A DNA stretch of 64,000 nt from Streptomyces sp. NBC_01689 (GCF_036250675.1 NZ_CP109592.1:6696001-6760000); one strand, 5' to 3'; counted from the stretch's first letter, positions 20,201-28,848 are shown. A program made the numbers and translations. The notes: generated by a model from the letters alone, not told the origin.

Positions 20201-20227
20201 CCGGGACGGCCGGACGCCGTGCCGGGT

Positions 20228-20253
20228 GGGGGCTGACGGCAGGGTCAGCCCCC
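20228..20253. terminator. Terminator between thiolase and TerD genes
   Basis: GGGGGCTGAC and GTCAGCCCCC form a 10-bp stem with a 6-base loop, placed between two convergent genes (ends 20200 and 20285). Confidence 0.75.
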
Positions 20254-20284
20254 GAGTTCCCCGCGCGTGTCCCCGGCCCGCGCC

Positions 20285-20869
20285 CTACTTGTTGACCGCG
20301 AAGCGCATCAGGTCCCGCTCGTCGCCCTGCTTGATCCGGCCCGTCTGGTTGATCACCTCCAGCTTCCAGACACCGCCGACCCGCATGGCCTTGGCCACGG
20401 CGCAGCCGTTGTCGTTGCTGAGCAGGCTCGGCCAGATGTCGGCGACCTGCTGCGTGCTGCCCCCGGTCGCGTCGTACACCTTGATGCTGACGTTCCGCGC
20501 CTTCTGGAACGAACTGCCCTTCTTGTACGCGGCGGCGACGAACACGATCGACGTGACGTTGGCGGGCACCCGGGCGAACTCGACGGTCACCGTCTCGTCG
20601 TCACCGTCGCCGCGGCCGGTCTGGTTGTCGCCGCTGTGCACCAACGAGCCGTTGCCCAGCGGGTCCAGCGAGTCGAGGCCCGCCAGTCGCACCGGGTCCG
20701 AGCCCTGCATCGCGATCGCGATCAGATCGAGGTCGGTGCCCGCCTGCCTGCGGAGCTTCCCCATCAGGCCGCCGCTCGCGCCGGCGGTGGGGTCCCAGGA
20801 CACGCCGATGGACAGATGGGTCACCCCGTCCAGGTCCGCCGGGCCGTCTTCCTTCGTGAGCGTGATCAT
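20285..20869 (-). CDS. TerD-family protein
   Basis: 194 aa, the normal size for TerD/TerE/CABP-type proteins. Matching features are LTKEDGPADLDGVTHLSIGVSWDP at the start, DLDLIAIAMQG, SLVHSGDNQTGRGDGDDETV (the acidic Ca2+-binding loop) and VFVAAAYKKGSSFQKARNVSIKV. The family binds Ca2+ and is linked to tellurite resistance and, in Streptomyces, to differentiation and stress. Here it is a single gene without the rest of a ter cluster. ATG 20869 has GGAGGACC upstream. Confidence 0.88.
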   Translation of the reverse strand: MITLTKEDGPADLDGVTHLSIGVSWDPTAGASGGLMGKLRRQAGTDLDLIAIAMQGSDPVRLAGLDSLDPLGNGSLVHSGDNQTGRGDGDDETVTVEFARVPANVTSIVFVAAAYKKGSSFQKARNVSIKVYDATGGSTQQVADIWPSLLSNDNGCAVAKAMRVGGVWKLEVINQTGRIKQGDERDLMRFAVNK

Positions 20870-20989
20870 GCGTGGTCCTCCAGGTCATGGACTGCTGCGA
20901 TGCAGTCTGCCCGGAGCCCCGCGGACGTCGGCAGCCGGGTGAGCCCAAGACTTGTCCCTGCCCGGAGGGACCCGCTCCCGCGCACGGGC

Positions 20990-21027
20990 GAAGGCGGCGG
21001 CCCCGGGGATCGGGGGCCGCCGCCTTC
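20990..21027 (-). terminator. Terminator of the SLT-domain gene
   Basis: GAAGGCGGCGGCCCC pairs exactly with GGGGCCGCCGCCTTC around an 8-base loop. It starts 20 bp after the SLT-domain gene stop on the minus strand, so it most likely ends that transcript. Confidence 0.8.
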
Positions 21028-21046
21028 ACGTGCGGTGGGGGGTCGC

Positions 21047-21460
21047 TCAGTACCAGTTGTGGGCCTGCCAGAAGCTCCAGGCGGCGGCGGGGCTGCCGTA
21101 GCGGGAGTTCATGTAGTCCAGACCCCACTTGATCTGGGTGGCCGGGTTGGTCTTCCAGTCGGCGCCCGCCGAGGACATCTTCGACGCGGGCAGGGCCTGG
21201 ACCAGGCCGTAGGCGCCGGAGGCCGAGTTGGTGGCGCTGGGGTTCCAGCCGCTCTCGCGCTCGACGATCTTGCTGAAGGCGGTGAACTGCGCGGCGTCCG
21301 GGATCATCTCACGCGCGATCGACTGGGCGGAGGAGGCCGAGGTGGTGGCGGCCTGGGCGGGAGCCGCTGCCAGAGCCATGCCGACGGTGGCGGTGGCCAC
21401 GGCGGCAGTGGTGAGGACCTTCTTCGGAGAGGCGATGCGGCGGATGAAGGAGACGGACAC
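21047..21460 (-). CDS. Secreted transglycosylase SLT-domain protein
   Basis: 137 aa. A Sec signal peptide (FIRRIASPKKVLTTAAV, then a hydrophobic core ending at AAPAQA) is followed by a compact SLT-like domain: FTAFSKIVERESGWNPSATN supplies the catalytic Glu in the E-S-x-W-N-P form, and SGAYGLVQALPASKM plus QIKWGLDYMNSRYGSPAAAWSFWQAHNWY match the single-domain actinobacterial lytic transglycosylases. It would cleave peptidoglycan glycan strands outside the cell. The start is GTG 21460 (AAGG upstream). A long leader of at least 150 bases probably precedes it. Confidence 0.85.
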   Translation of the reverse strand: MSVSFIRRIASPKKVLTTAAVATATVGMALAAAPAQAATTSASSAQSIAREMIPDAAQFTAFSKIVERESGWNPSATNSASGAYGLVQALPASKMSSAGADWKTNPATQIKWGLDYMNSRYGSPAAAWSFWQAHNWY

Positions 21461-21837
21461 GGAGAACCTTTTTCTTCGGGGACACGACCGTCGCGGTAGG
21501 CCGGAACCAGGTGGTGCGTAGTGGCTGCGTACGTCGGCGCCGGGACCCGGGTGGAGGTCGTCGGCGCCTCGCGACTGCTTCAGGGAAACAGGACCGCGCC
21601 GCGTCCGCAATGACCCCCTTTTACTAGTGGTGGTCGCATCCAGGGCGAAAGTGCCTTATGTGAGCTGGCTCTCAAACCCCAGGTCAGGGGCCCTAATGGC
21701 GCGTACGCGCCAGCCAATTCGTCTACTACCGCGCCTCGGATGTGACCAACGTCCTGTGGGCTGCCTCACCCTCCGCCTCGCACAGCGCGCACGCCGATGC
21801 GCGGAGCGCGTCCGGCCGGTGTGACCGGCGCCGCAGA
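21461..21837. other. Intergenic region with a 16-bp palindrome
   Basis: 377 bases without a supported gene, between the SLT gene start and the ECF S-component stop, both on the minus strand. It holds the SLT gene leader and a perfect palindrome TGGCGCGTACGCGCCA (21697-21712) flanked by A/T-containing sequence, which could be a regulatory site or the ECF operon terminator. I looked for a c-di-AMP (ydaO) riboswitch before the SLT gene and did not find its conserved blocks. Confidence 0.5.
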
Positions 21838-22686
21838 TCACCGGGGGTCGAACGTGACCGGCGTCTCGAAAGCCGCCCGCCGGGTGGCCCGCCGCAGCGC
21901 CCTCAGGAGGGGCGCGCCCAGCGTCAGGGTCAGGACGACCGTCACCACGGCACGGCCCAGGTCCCAGCCGAGCGAGGTGGCCGCGCAGTACGCGACGAAA
22001 CGGGCCAGGTTGGCGGGGAGGGCGGCATGCGGGTCGAACGCGATGTTCGAGGCCAGCGCGTTCATGAAGGGCCAGCCCTCCAGGTTCATGACGGTGCCGT
22101 AGGCGAAGGCCGCCAGGAACCCGTACACGGCGAGCAGCGACAGCTCGGCGCGCCCCCGCAGCCGGTCGGGCCCCGGCAGCAGCCCGGCGCCCATCGTGAA
22201 CCAGCCCATGGCGAGCATCTGGAACGGCATCCACGGCCCCACCCCGCCGGTGAGCAGCGCGGACGAGAACATGGTCACCGACCCGAGCACGAACCCGAAC
22301 CCGGGTCCGAGCACCCGTCCGCTCAGCACCATCAGGAAGAACATCGGCTCGATCCCGGCGGTCCCGGCCCCGACCGGCCGCAGGGCGGCGCCCGTCGCGG
22401 CCAGCACCCCGAGCATGGCCACCGCCTTCGGGCCGAGACCGGACTCGGAGATCGTCGCGGCCACGACCGCGACGAGCAGCACGAGCAGCCCCGCGAACAG
22501 CCAGGGGGCGTCCTGCGCGTGGGTGCCGACCCGGGAGGCGGGGTCGGCGAAGAGCGGCCAGCCGAATCCGGCGACGCCGACCGCGCTCACCAGGAGGAGC
22601 GCGGCGAGCGAGCGCGAGCCGAGACGGACGGCCCGGACCTGGGGCTGGTGCGGCGTGCCGCGCCGCCCGGCGCCCGGCCCGGTCAT
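21838..22686 (-). CDS. ECF transporter substrate-binding (S) component, probably cobalamin type
   Basis: 282 aa, six membrane helices after a short basic N-terminus (RAVRLGSRSLAALLL). The stretches GIEPMFFLMVLSGRVLGPGFGF and LLTGGVGPWMPFQMLAMGWF are those of the CbrT-like S components proposed for vitamin B12. The S component binds the vitamin within the membrane and is driven by the EcfA/EcfT module. Its ATG overlaps the ATPase stop by 4 bases (ATGA), so it is the last gene of the operon and translationally coupled. The substrate is inferred from family resemblance, the neighbouring secreted proteins and the candidate riboswitch at 28660-28785; a different vitamin remains possible. Confidence 0.72.
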   Translation of the reverse strand: MTGPGAGRRGTPHQPQVRAVRLGSRSLAALLLVSAVGVAGFGWPLFADPASRVGTHAQDAPWLFAGLLVLLVAVVAATISESGLGPKAVAMLGVLAATGAALRPVGAGTAGIEPMFFLMVLSGRVLGPGFGFVLGSVTMFSSALLTGGVGPWMPFQMLAMGWFTMGAGLLPGPDRLRGRAELSLLAVYGFLAAFAYGTVMNLEGWPFMNALASNIAFDPHAALPANLARFVAYCAATSLGWDLGRAVVTVVLTLTLGAPLLRALRRATRRAAFETPVTFDPR

Positions 22687-24404
22687 GCGGCCCCGCCCCT
22701 CGCGAGCGCGCCCCTGATCTGGGCGACCGTCAGCCACGGCTGCGGGGCCAGCACCTTCGTGACCTGCGGGGCGAACGACGGGGACGCGACGACCACCTCG
22801 GCCGTGGGGCCGTCGGCGACGACCTCACCGTCCGCGAGGACGACCACACGGTGCGCGAGCTCCGCCGCGAGCTCCACGTCGTGGGTGGCCAGAACGATCG
22901 CGTGCCCTCCGGCGGCCAGCTCGCGCAGGACGGTGACCAGCCGGGCCTTCGCCGCGTAGTCGAGGCCCCGGGTCGGCTCGTCGAGCAGCAGCAGCGGAGG
23001 GCGTGCCGTCAGGACGACGGCCAGCGCCAGCGCCAGCCGCTGCCCCTCCGACAGATCCCGGGGATGGGCGCCGTCGGTGACCCCGGGCAGCAGCGCGGAG
23101 ACCAGCGCCCGGCAGGTACCGGGGTCGGCGCCCGCGTCGGCGTCGGCCGCCGCGCACTCGCCGCCGACCGTGTCCGCGTACAGCAGATCGCGGGGCTCCT
23201 GCGGTACGAGACCCACGTGCCGGACGAGGTCCCGGGGCGCGGTCCGGCGCGGGACCACGCCTCCCACCCGGACCGAACCGGCGGCCGGCTCGACCAGCCC
23301 GACCAGCGTGCCGAGCAGGGTGGACTTGCCCGCTCCGTTGCGTCCCATCAGCGCGGTGATCGTGCCGGGGGCGGCGGTCAGGTCGACCCGGCGCAGCGCC
23401 TCGACCTGGCCGCGGCGGACGGCGAGGCCCTCGACGACGGCGGCGGGCGCGTCGGCCGGCCCGGGCTCCGCGGGTCGCGCGCGGAGGAACCGGGGGAGGC
23501 GCGGCGGGCGGGCCGGCCGCGCCGGGGGCGAAGGGGGACCGCCGGGCGCGGGGACGGGTCCGGGTGCCGTCGCCGGGGCCGGCGCGAACTCCGCGAGCCG
23601 CTCCCGCAACGCGCCCGCCCTGCGCCGCGCGTCACGCACGGTGAGGGGGAGCGGGGACCAGCCGGCCAGCCGGCCCAGATCGACCACCGGCGGGTACACC
23701 GGGGAGACGGCCATGATCTCCGCCGGGGTGCCGAGGAGCGGCGGGGTGCCGGGGGAGGGGAGCAGGACGACACGGTCGGCGTACTGGACGACGCGTTCGA
23801 GGCGGTGCTCGGCCAGCAGCACGGTGGTGCCGAGGTCGTGGACGAGGCGCTGCAGGACGGCGAGGACCTCCTCGGCGGCGGCCGGGTCCAGGGCGGACGT
23901 GGGCTCGTCGAGCACCAGCACCCGCGGATGCGGGGTGAGGACCGAGCCGATGGCCACCCGCTGCTGCTGGCCGCCGGAGAGGGTGGCGATCGGGCGGTCC
24001 CGCAGATCCGCCAGACCCAGCAGATCGAGGGTCTCCTCGACACGGCGGCGCATCACCGCTGGTGCGAGCCCGAGGGATTCCATGCCGTAGGCGAGCTCGT
24101 CCTCGACCGTGTCCGTCACGAAGTGGGAGAGCGGGTCCTGGCCCACCGTGCCGACGACATCGGCGAGTTCACGCGGCTTGTGGGTGCGGGTGTCCCGGCC
24201 GGCGACCGTCACCCGGCCGCGCAGGGTGCCCCCCGTGAAGTGCGGGACGAGACCGGCGACCGCGCCGAGAACGGTGGACTTGCCGACCCCGGACGGCCCG
24301 GCGAGCAGCGCCAGTTCACCCTCGGAGACCTCGAAGTCCACGCCCCGGACGCTGGGTTCGGCCGCTCCGTCGTAGGTCACGGAGACGTCCTCGAAGCGGA
24401 TCAC
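22683..24404 (-). CDS. ECF transporter ATPase with two fused ABC domains (EcfA-EcfA')
   Basis: 573 aa. The first domain has Walker A GPSGVGKST, Q-loop VGQDPLSHF, signature LSGGQQQRVAIG and Walker B VLVLDEPTSALDP; the second (from ~residue 325) has GRNGAGKST, a Q-loop LVPQEPRDLL, a degenerate signature DLSEGQRLALALA and Walker B LLLLDEPTRGLD. A Pro-rich linker joins them. The pair powers vitamin uptake. The start is GTG 24404 (GAGGAG upstream), overlapping the EcfT stop by 4 bases. Because the halves are fused, no second ATPase gene is expected. Confidence 0.88.
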   Translation of the reverse strand: MIRFEDVSVTYDGAAEPSVRGVDFEVSEGELALLAGPSGVGKSTVLGAVAGLVPHFTGGTLRGRVTVAGRDTRTHKPRELADVVGTVGQDPLSHFVTDTVEDELAYGMESLGLAPAVMRRRVEETLDLLGLADLRDRPIATLSGGQQQRVAIGSVLTPHPRVLVLDEPTSALDPAAAEEVLAVLQRLVHDLGTTVLLAEHRLERVVQYADRVVLLPSPGTPPLLGTPAEIMAVSPVYPPVVDLGRLAGWSPLPLTVRDARRRAGALRERLAEFAPAPATAPGPVPAPGGPPSPPARPARPPRLPRFLRARPAEPGPADAPAAVVEGLAVRRGQVEALRRVDLTAAPGTITALMGRNGAGKSTLLGTLVGLVEPAAGSVRVGGVVPRRTAPRDLVRHVGLVPQEPRDLLYADTVGGECAAADADAGADPGTCRALVSALLPGVTDGAHPRDLSEGQRLALALAVVLTARPPLLLLDEPTRGLDYAAKARLVTVLRELAAGGHAIVLATHDVELAAELAHRVVVLADGEVVADGPTAEVVVASPSFAPQVTKVLAPQPWLTVAQIRGALARGGAA

Positions 24405-26548
24405 GAGGACTCCTCGGAGGCTGCGGGTTCCCGGGCGGCCGAGCGCTTTCCGGGCGGGCGGGGCGGTGCGGCGGGAACAGGGGCGGCGAAGGCGGGCAGC
24501 AGGCCGAGCAGGACGACGGCCGCGGGCCACAGCGGCAGGGCCGGGGCCACCAGGGGGACGACGCCGGTGCGCAGCGGGACGGGGTCGTACGCGGCGCAGA
24601 CGATCAGACCGGCCGCCACGGCGACGCCGGACCCGGCCACCAGCCAGGCCCGCGCGCCCCACACGTCAGGGCGGTAGCGGGTGCGCGGGGAGCGGCGGCC
24701 GCCGAGCCACAGCCCGGCCAGCGCCGCGGCCAGCCCGGCGAGCAGCACGGGCAGTCCGTAGGTGTCGCCCTCCGCGGTCAGCAGTCCGTAGGTGCCCGCG
24801 CAGACGCCGACCAGACCGGCCAGCGTCAGGCCGGCGGTGGTGCGGCGGACGGCGGGCGTCACCGCGGCGGTCCGGCCGTAGCCCCGCGCGTCCATCGCCG
24901 CGGCGAGCGCGACGGAACGTTCCAGCGCGCCCTCCAGCACGGGGAGGGCGACCTGCAGCAGGCCGCGCAGACCCCGGTCGGGGCGGCCGCGCAGCCGACG
25001 GGCGGCGCGCAGCCGCTGGGCGTCGGCGATCAGGTGCGGGGCGAAGGTCAGCGCGACGACGACCGCGACACCGGCCTCGTAGAGCGCCCCCGGCAGGGAC
25101 TTCAGGAGCCGCGCCGGGTTCGCGAGGGCGTTCGCCGCGCCGACGCAGATGAGGAGCGTGGCCAGTTTCAGGCCGTCGTAGAGCGCGAAGACCAGGCCCT
25201 CGGCGGTGACCGGGCCGCCGACGCGGATGCCCTGCGCCCAGTCGGGGAGGGGGACTTCGGGGAGGCTCACGAGGACGTGCGAGCCGGGGACGGGGGAGCC
25301 GAGGAGGACCGCGAAGGCGAGACGGATGCCGAGCACGGCCGCGCCGAGCCGGACGAAGGCACCGTACGAGCGGGACCAGGGTGCCGAGGTGCGGCGTGCC
25401 GCCACGACATAGCCGGCCGTGCCGATCAGGAGGGCGAGCAGCAGCGGGTTGGTGGTGCGGGAGGCGGCGGTGCCGAGGCCCAGCGCCCAGATCCACCAGG
25501 CTCCGGGGTGCAGGGCGTTGCCGCGGTGTGCCTGCGGCGCGCGGGTACGGGGCGGCCGCCGACGCCCGCGCCGGCCGCCGCGTCCGCCCCGTCCGCCGTC
25601 CGGCACGACGGGCTCGGCCGCGCCGGACCGCGCCGGGAGTCGCTGTGTCCGGCGGGCGGTGGGCTCGGCGGCCGGGGAGGGAGGGACGGCTGAGTCGGTG
25701 GTGACGGCCGGAGGAGTGGTGGTGACCGGGTCGGCGGCGACGCGGGCGCCGGGTAGGTCGGCCGTGGCGGGAGCGGCCGGGGGGAGGGGAGCGACGGCTG
25801 CGCCCGGTTCACGGGCCGGGCCCGGGGCGGCCCCGGGCGGCGCGGGCCGGGGCGCGGACACGGCGGGGACGACCGGTGCGCCGAGGGTGAGCGGTGCGGA
25901 CGGCACGGCCCGAGCGGTGGGGACGAGCGATTCCGCTTCCGGTTCCGCTTCGCCCGCCGGTGTTACGCACGGGACGGGTGGTGCCTTCGGTAGGACAGGG
26001 GTGGTGGGTGTCGGTGGTGCGCCGGGTGCGTCTGATGCCGGGGGTGTGCCGAGGGCGGCGGATGCGGCTGGGTCGGCTGGTGCTGAGGGTGCTGAGGGTG
26101 CTGAGGGTGCTGAGGGTGCTGAGGGTGCTGAGGGCGCTGAAGGTGCTGAGGGTACTGAGGGTGCCGCGGGGCCGGTCGGTGCCGAGGGTGCGGCGGGGTC
26201 GGACGGTGTGGAGCATGCTGCAGGGGCGGACGGTGTCGAGGATGCGGCAGGGGCGGACGGTGTCGAGGATGCGGCAGGGGCGGACGGGGCCGAGGGTGCC
26301 AAAGGTCCGGCGGGGTCGGACAGCGCGGAGGGTGCCGGGGCTGCCGAGGGTGCGGATGCCCCAGCCGGTGCCGAAGGTGTGGCCGGGGCCGAGGGCGCGG
26401 CGGGGTCGGACGCCGCCGTGCGTGCGGGCGGCGCGGCCGGGCGGTGACGGGGCGGGGTTTCCGCCCGCGTGGCCGGTGCCGTGGGCTGTCGGCGGGTGAC
26501 CTGCCGGTCCTCCGCCGCTGTCCCCGGTTCCTCGTCGTCTGTCGTCAT
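24401..26548 (-). CDS. ECF transporter transmembrane (T) component with a long Pro/Ala/Ser-rich N-terminus
   Basis: 715 aa, more than twice the usual EcfT size. Residues 1 to about 345 are low-complexity, with runs of Pro-Ser-Ala and 9-residue repeats (ASSTPSAPA) and then an Arg/Gly-rich part. The EcfT core follows: GNALHPGAWWIWALGLG, several helices, and the coupling helices with R-G motifs (RLRAARRLRGRPDRGLRGLL and AAMDARGYGR), where the A-R-G tripeptides contact the ATPases. The ATG lies 6 bp after the upstream stop. The extension is in frame and could be a cytoplasmic disordered tail; true translation might start further in, so the N-terminus is uncertain. Confidence 0.8.
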   Translation of the reverse strand: MTTDDEEPGTAAEDRQVTRRQPTAPATRAETPPRHRPAAPPARTAASDPAAPSAPATPSAPAGASAPSAAPAPSALSDPAGPLAPSAPSAPAASSTPSAPAASSTPSAPAACSTPSDPAAPSAPTGPAAPSVPSAPSAPSAPSAPSAPSAPSAPSAPADPAASAALGTPPASDAPGAPPTPTTPVLPKAPPVPCVTPAGEAEPEAESLVPTARAVPSAPLTLGAPVVPAVSAPRPAPPGAAPGPAREPGAAVAPLPPAAPATADLPGARVAADPVTTTPPAVTTDSAVPPSPAAEPTARRTQRLPARSGAAEPVVPDGGRGGRGGRRGRRRPPRTRAPQAHRGNALHPGAWWIWALGLGTAASRTTNPLLLALLIGTAGYVVAARRTSAPWSRSYGAFVRLGAAVLGIRLAFAVLLGSPVPGSHVLVSLPEVPLPDWAQGIRVGGPVTAEGLVFALYDGLKLATLLICVGAANALANPARLLKSLPGALYEAGVAVVVALTFAPHLIADAQRLRAARRLRGRPDRGLRGLLQVALPVLEGALERSVALAAAMDARGYGRTAAVTPAVRRTTAGLTLAGLVGVCAGTYGLLTAEGDTYGLPVLLAGLAAALAGLWLGGRRSPRTRYRPDVWGARAWLVAGSGVAVAAGLIVCAAYDPVPLRTGVVPLVAPALPLWPAAVVLLGLLPAFAAPVPAAPPRPPGKRSAAREPAASEESS
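26082..26163. repeat. 9-bp tandem repeat (GCTGAGGGT)n inside the EcfT gene
   Basis: About nine near-identical 9-bp units lie within the EcfT reading frame and encode Pro-Ser-Ala repeats on the minus strand. As 9 is a multiple of 3, copy-number changes keep the frame. Confidence 0.9.
26205..26285. repeat. 27-bp tandem repeat, three copies, inside the EcfT gene
   Basis: Three 27-bp units (26205, 26232, 26259) of the form GGTGTCGAGGATGCGGCAGG plus 7 bases; the last two are identical and the first differs at a few positions. Each encodes nine residues of the EcfT N-terminal extension. Confidence 0.9.
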
Positions 26549-26554
26549 CGTCGT

Positions 26555-27235
26555 TCAGCCCCGGCGGCGGCGGGCCTGCCAGATCGCGGCCGCGCCCAGC
26601 AGGGCCACCGCGGCGACACCCGCCAGCAGGCCCGCGGAGGGGCCGTGGTGGGGCGCCCCGGACCGCGGGCGGGCGGATGCCGTCGACTCGTGCGGGGCCG
26701 ACACCTGCTCGCCGCAGCCGGTGCGCGGGTAGCCCGCGATCGCGCACAGCAGGGCGTTGGTGTCGTAACGGAGGGGCTTGGCCACCGAGGCCAGGGCGTC
26801 CGCCGTGGTCGCGTCGGAGGGAATCCTGGCGCAGACCGTGCGCGGCGCCGGAGGCGTCTCGCCGGAGGGAGCGTCGGCCGCCGTGCCGAAGTCGAGGACC
26901 AGAGCCACCCTCTTGGTGCCGTGCCGGGCCTCGGTCCCGTGGCAGACGGCCGTGAAGTCCGCGGCCCCGCGCGGCTTCGTGGCGTCCTGAGAGTCCGCGC
27001 TCACCGCGAAACGGAAGCCCTCGACGTCTCCGTCGGACGGCCGCGCGGTCGACGGGCCCTGGGTCGCGTACGTCCAGGTGCCGCCGGTCCGGTCCCAGAA
27101 GGACCAGTAGCGGTAACCGACGGCCTCGGCCTGCCCCGCCACCGCGAGGACCAGCAGCAGCGGGGCGAGGAGCAGCGAGGCCAGCAGCAGCGGGGTGAGG
27201 AGCAGGGCCGGGGCCGTCGCGCGGCGCCGGCTCAC
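26555..27235 (-). CDS. SCO2322 family secreted, membrane-anchored protein
   Basis: 226 aa. A very hydrophobic Leu-rich signal segment (LLLTPLLLASLLLAPLLLVLAV) ends in GQAEA, then a beta-rich domain begins with VGYRYWSFWDRTGGTWTYA and VEGFRFAVSADSQD. Five cysteines (AVCHGT, RTVCARIP, ALLCAIAG, RTGCGEQ) may form disulphides. A C-terminal helix (SAGLLAGVAAVALLGAAAIW) plus Arg residues anchors it. Its start GTG 27235 overlaps the barrel-protein stop by 4 bases. The family occurs next to ECF transporter genes; I infer it captures or relays the vitamin outside the membrane. The exact fold is not recognised. Confidence 0.75.
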   Translation of the reverse strand: MSRRRATAPALLLTPLLLASLLLAPLLLVLAVAGQAEAVGYRYWSFWDRTGGTWTYATQGPSTARPSDGDVEGFRFAVSADSQDATKPRGAADFTAVCHGTEARHGTKRVALVLDFGTAADAPSGETPPAPRTVCARIPSDATTADALASVAKPLRYDTNALLCAIAGYPRTGCGEQVSAPHESTASARPRSGAPHHGPSAGLLAGVAAVALLGAAAIWQARRRRG

Positions 27236-28509
27236 GGCTGCTGCTTCTTCGAACGTCCGCTGATCAGGAAGCCGATGCCGATGCCGCCGACGAGACCCAC
27301 CCCGATGATCCACCAGACGCCGACGCCCTTGCCGCCGTCCTTCTTGTCCTTCTTGTGGTTCTCGTTCTCCTGGTCGTTCTTCTTCGTGCCGGCGGAGGCC
27401 TCCGAGCCGGACGCCTGGACCGCCGGACCCGTCGCGCCGAGCCGCGCGACCAGGTCGGTGCCGCCGAACGCGCGCGGGTCCGTGCCGGTGGCGTGCGCGG
27501 CGAGGATCAGCTGCGCGTACGCGGCCGGGCCGGAGGTCGCCGCCCAGGGCCCGGAGTTCTTCTCCAGCCAGGCGAGGGGCTTCTTCGCCTCCGCGATCCC
27601 GCCCTGCGCGGCCAGCGCGACGACCGCGTCCGCGGTGTTGCCGTAGTCGGGCCGGTCCTTGGCGCCGGGAAGCGCCGACTTCAGGTACGGGGTGTCGTGC
27701 AGCAGCCGTGCGAGGTGGAAGGCGCCGTTGTCGGCGGCCTGCCCAGGGGTGGGGGTGTCCGCCTTCTCGCAGGTGTAGCCGTGCGGGAGGGCCTTTCCGG
27801 CCGTGGCCGCGAGTCCCTTGCCGAGGGATCCGAGCACCGCCGCGGCCGTGGCGTCCGCGTTGGCGGCCAGGGCGCCCCGCTTGTCCGGCTGGTACGCGAA
27901 GCCGCCCGCGTCGCTGCCCTCGCCGTCGCACCCGACGGAGAGCTTCACCAGCGCGTCGTACGGCGACCCGCCCTGTCCGGAGCGCACCTCCGCGGGGTTC
28001 CGGCCGGCCGCGGCCAGCGCTCCGACCACCACCGACGTGGAGTTCGCGTCGCTCGCGCCGCCCGCCGTGTAACCCCAGCCACCGTCCTTGTTCTGTACGG
28101 ACGTGAGCCAGCCGACCGCCTTGCGCGTCCCGGTGTCGTGCCCGCCGAGCGCGGCGAGGGCCTGGACGGCGGCGGCGGTGCTGTTGGTGTCGACCATGGT
28201 CTTGGCGTCGCACGCGGCCGTGGCGTCGGCGCGGAACGCGGCGAACGCGCCGTTCGCGCACTGCTGCCCGGCCAGCCAGTCGACGGCCTCGGCCGCGGGC
28301 CGCTCGCCGACCGTGTGCTGCGCGAGCAGGGCGAGGGACTGCCGCCACACGCCGTCGTAGGTGGGGTCGGAGCGGCCGAAGAGGCCGGAGGGGGTCGCCG
28401 GGGGCGCGGTGGGGGACGGGGAGGAGCCGTCGGCCACCGCGGCCGGGACGAGGGCCGTACCGATCACGACGGTGGCTGCCAGTACCGCGGCGGTGCGGCG
28501 AACGCTCAT
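27232..28509 (-). CDS. Secreted alpha/alpha-barrel protein (prenyltransferase/squalene-cyclase repeats), possible vitamin binder
   Basis: 425 aa. A signal peptide (VRRTAAVLAATVVIG to AVA) is followed by terpenoid-cyclase-like repeats: AVDWLAGQQCANGAF, TNSTAAAVQALAAL, AVGWLTSVQNKDGGWGYTAGG, ANADATAAAVLGSL, GNTADAVVALAA. These Q-x-x-x-G-x-(F/W) motifs build an alpha6/alpha6 barrel, also the fold of the alpha domain of intrinsic factor and transcobalamin. No D-x-D-D catalytic motif of cyclases is seen. It ends in a charged linker, a transmembrane helix (VWWIIGVGLVGGIGIGFLI) and KK residues. ATG 28509 has GGGAGAG upstream. It is the first gene of the ECF operon, so a B12-capturing role is inferred, not shown. 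Confidence 0.75.
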   Translation of the reverse strand: MSVRRTAAVLAATVVIGTALVPAAVADGSSPSPTAPPATPSGLFGRSDPTYDGVWRQSLALLAQHTVGERPAAEAVDWLAGQQCANGAFAAFRADATAACDAKTMVDTNSTAAAVQALAALGGHDTGTRKAVGWLTSVQNKDGGWGYTAGGASDANSTSVVVGALAAAGRNPAEVRSGQGGSPYDALVKLSVGCDGEGSDAGGFAYQPDKRGALAANADATAAAVLGSLGKGLAATAGKALPHGYTCEKADTPTPGQAADNGAFHLARLLHDTPYLKSALPGAKDRPDYGNTADAVVALAAQGGIAEAKKPLAWLEKNSGPWAATSGPAAYAQLILAAHATGTDPRAFGGTDLVARLGATGPAVQASGSEASAGTKKNDQENENHKKDKKDGGKGVGVWWIIGVGLVGGIGIGFLISGRSKKQQP

Positions 28510-28659
28510 GACTCTCCCTGCGGGGCCGGGGCAGCGCCGGGCACAGGCTTGGCCCCGAGCGGCTCCGGCTCCGTATGCCTCGACGGTGCCGGCCACCGGC
28601 GGGCTGCCGATGGCACGAGTCGTCCACGGCCCGGGCGCGACGATCCGGCGCGCCGCCGA

Positions 28660-28785
28660 CGGGGGGCGGATCACGGATCGGGGGCTCCCCGCTCGGACGG
28701 GCCGAGGGCTCGGGGGCGGGACCGGCGCCGGATGTGTACCGGCTTCCTCCCGTACGGGCGCGATGACGACGCGTTCACTGTACCG
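28660..28785 (-). promoter_or_regulatory. Candidate cobalamin riboswitch upstream of the ECF operon
   Basis: On the minus strand the leader reads ACGGGAGGAAGCCGGT, then ACACATCCGGC and GCCGGTCCCGCC. This nests a GCCGG/CCGGC hairpin inside a GGGA/TCCC pairing, as in the conserved core of cobalamin riboswitches, and a B12-box-like AGCCCCCGATCC follows. It departs from consensus at GGTG (GGTA here) and lacks the ACTGT after CCCGCC. It lies 150-275 bases before the first gene of the ECF operon. The core is seen; the identity is only probable because chance G+C-rich folding is a risk. Confidence 0.45.
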
Positions 28786-28848
28786 GCCCGTAGGAATCGC
28801 CCCGGCGCCGCCTGTGGGCCCGCGGTCACGACCGGCTAGGTTCACCTC

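Noticed and set aside
21461..21660. c-di-AMP (ydaO) riboswitch before the SLT-domain gene
   Set aside because: This gene type is often preceded by one in Streptomyces, but the conserved blocks of the element are not in the leader.
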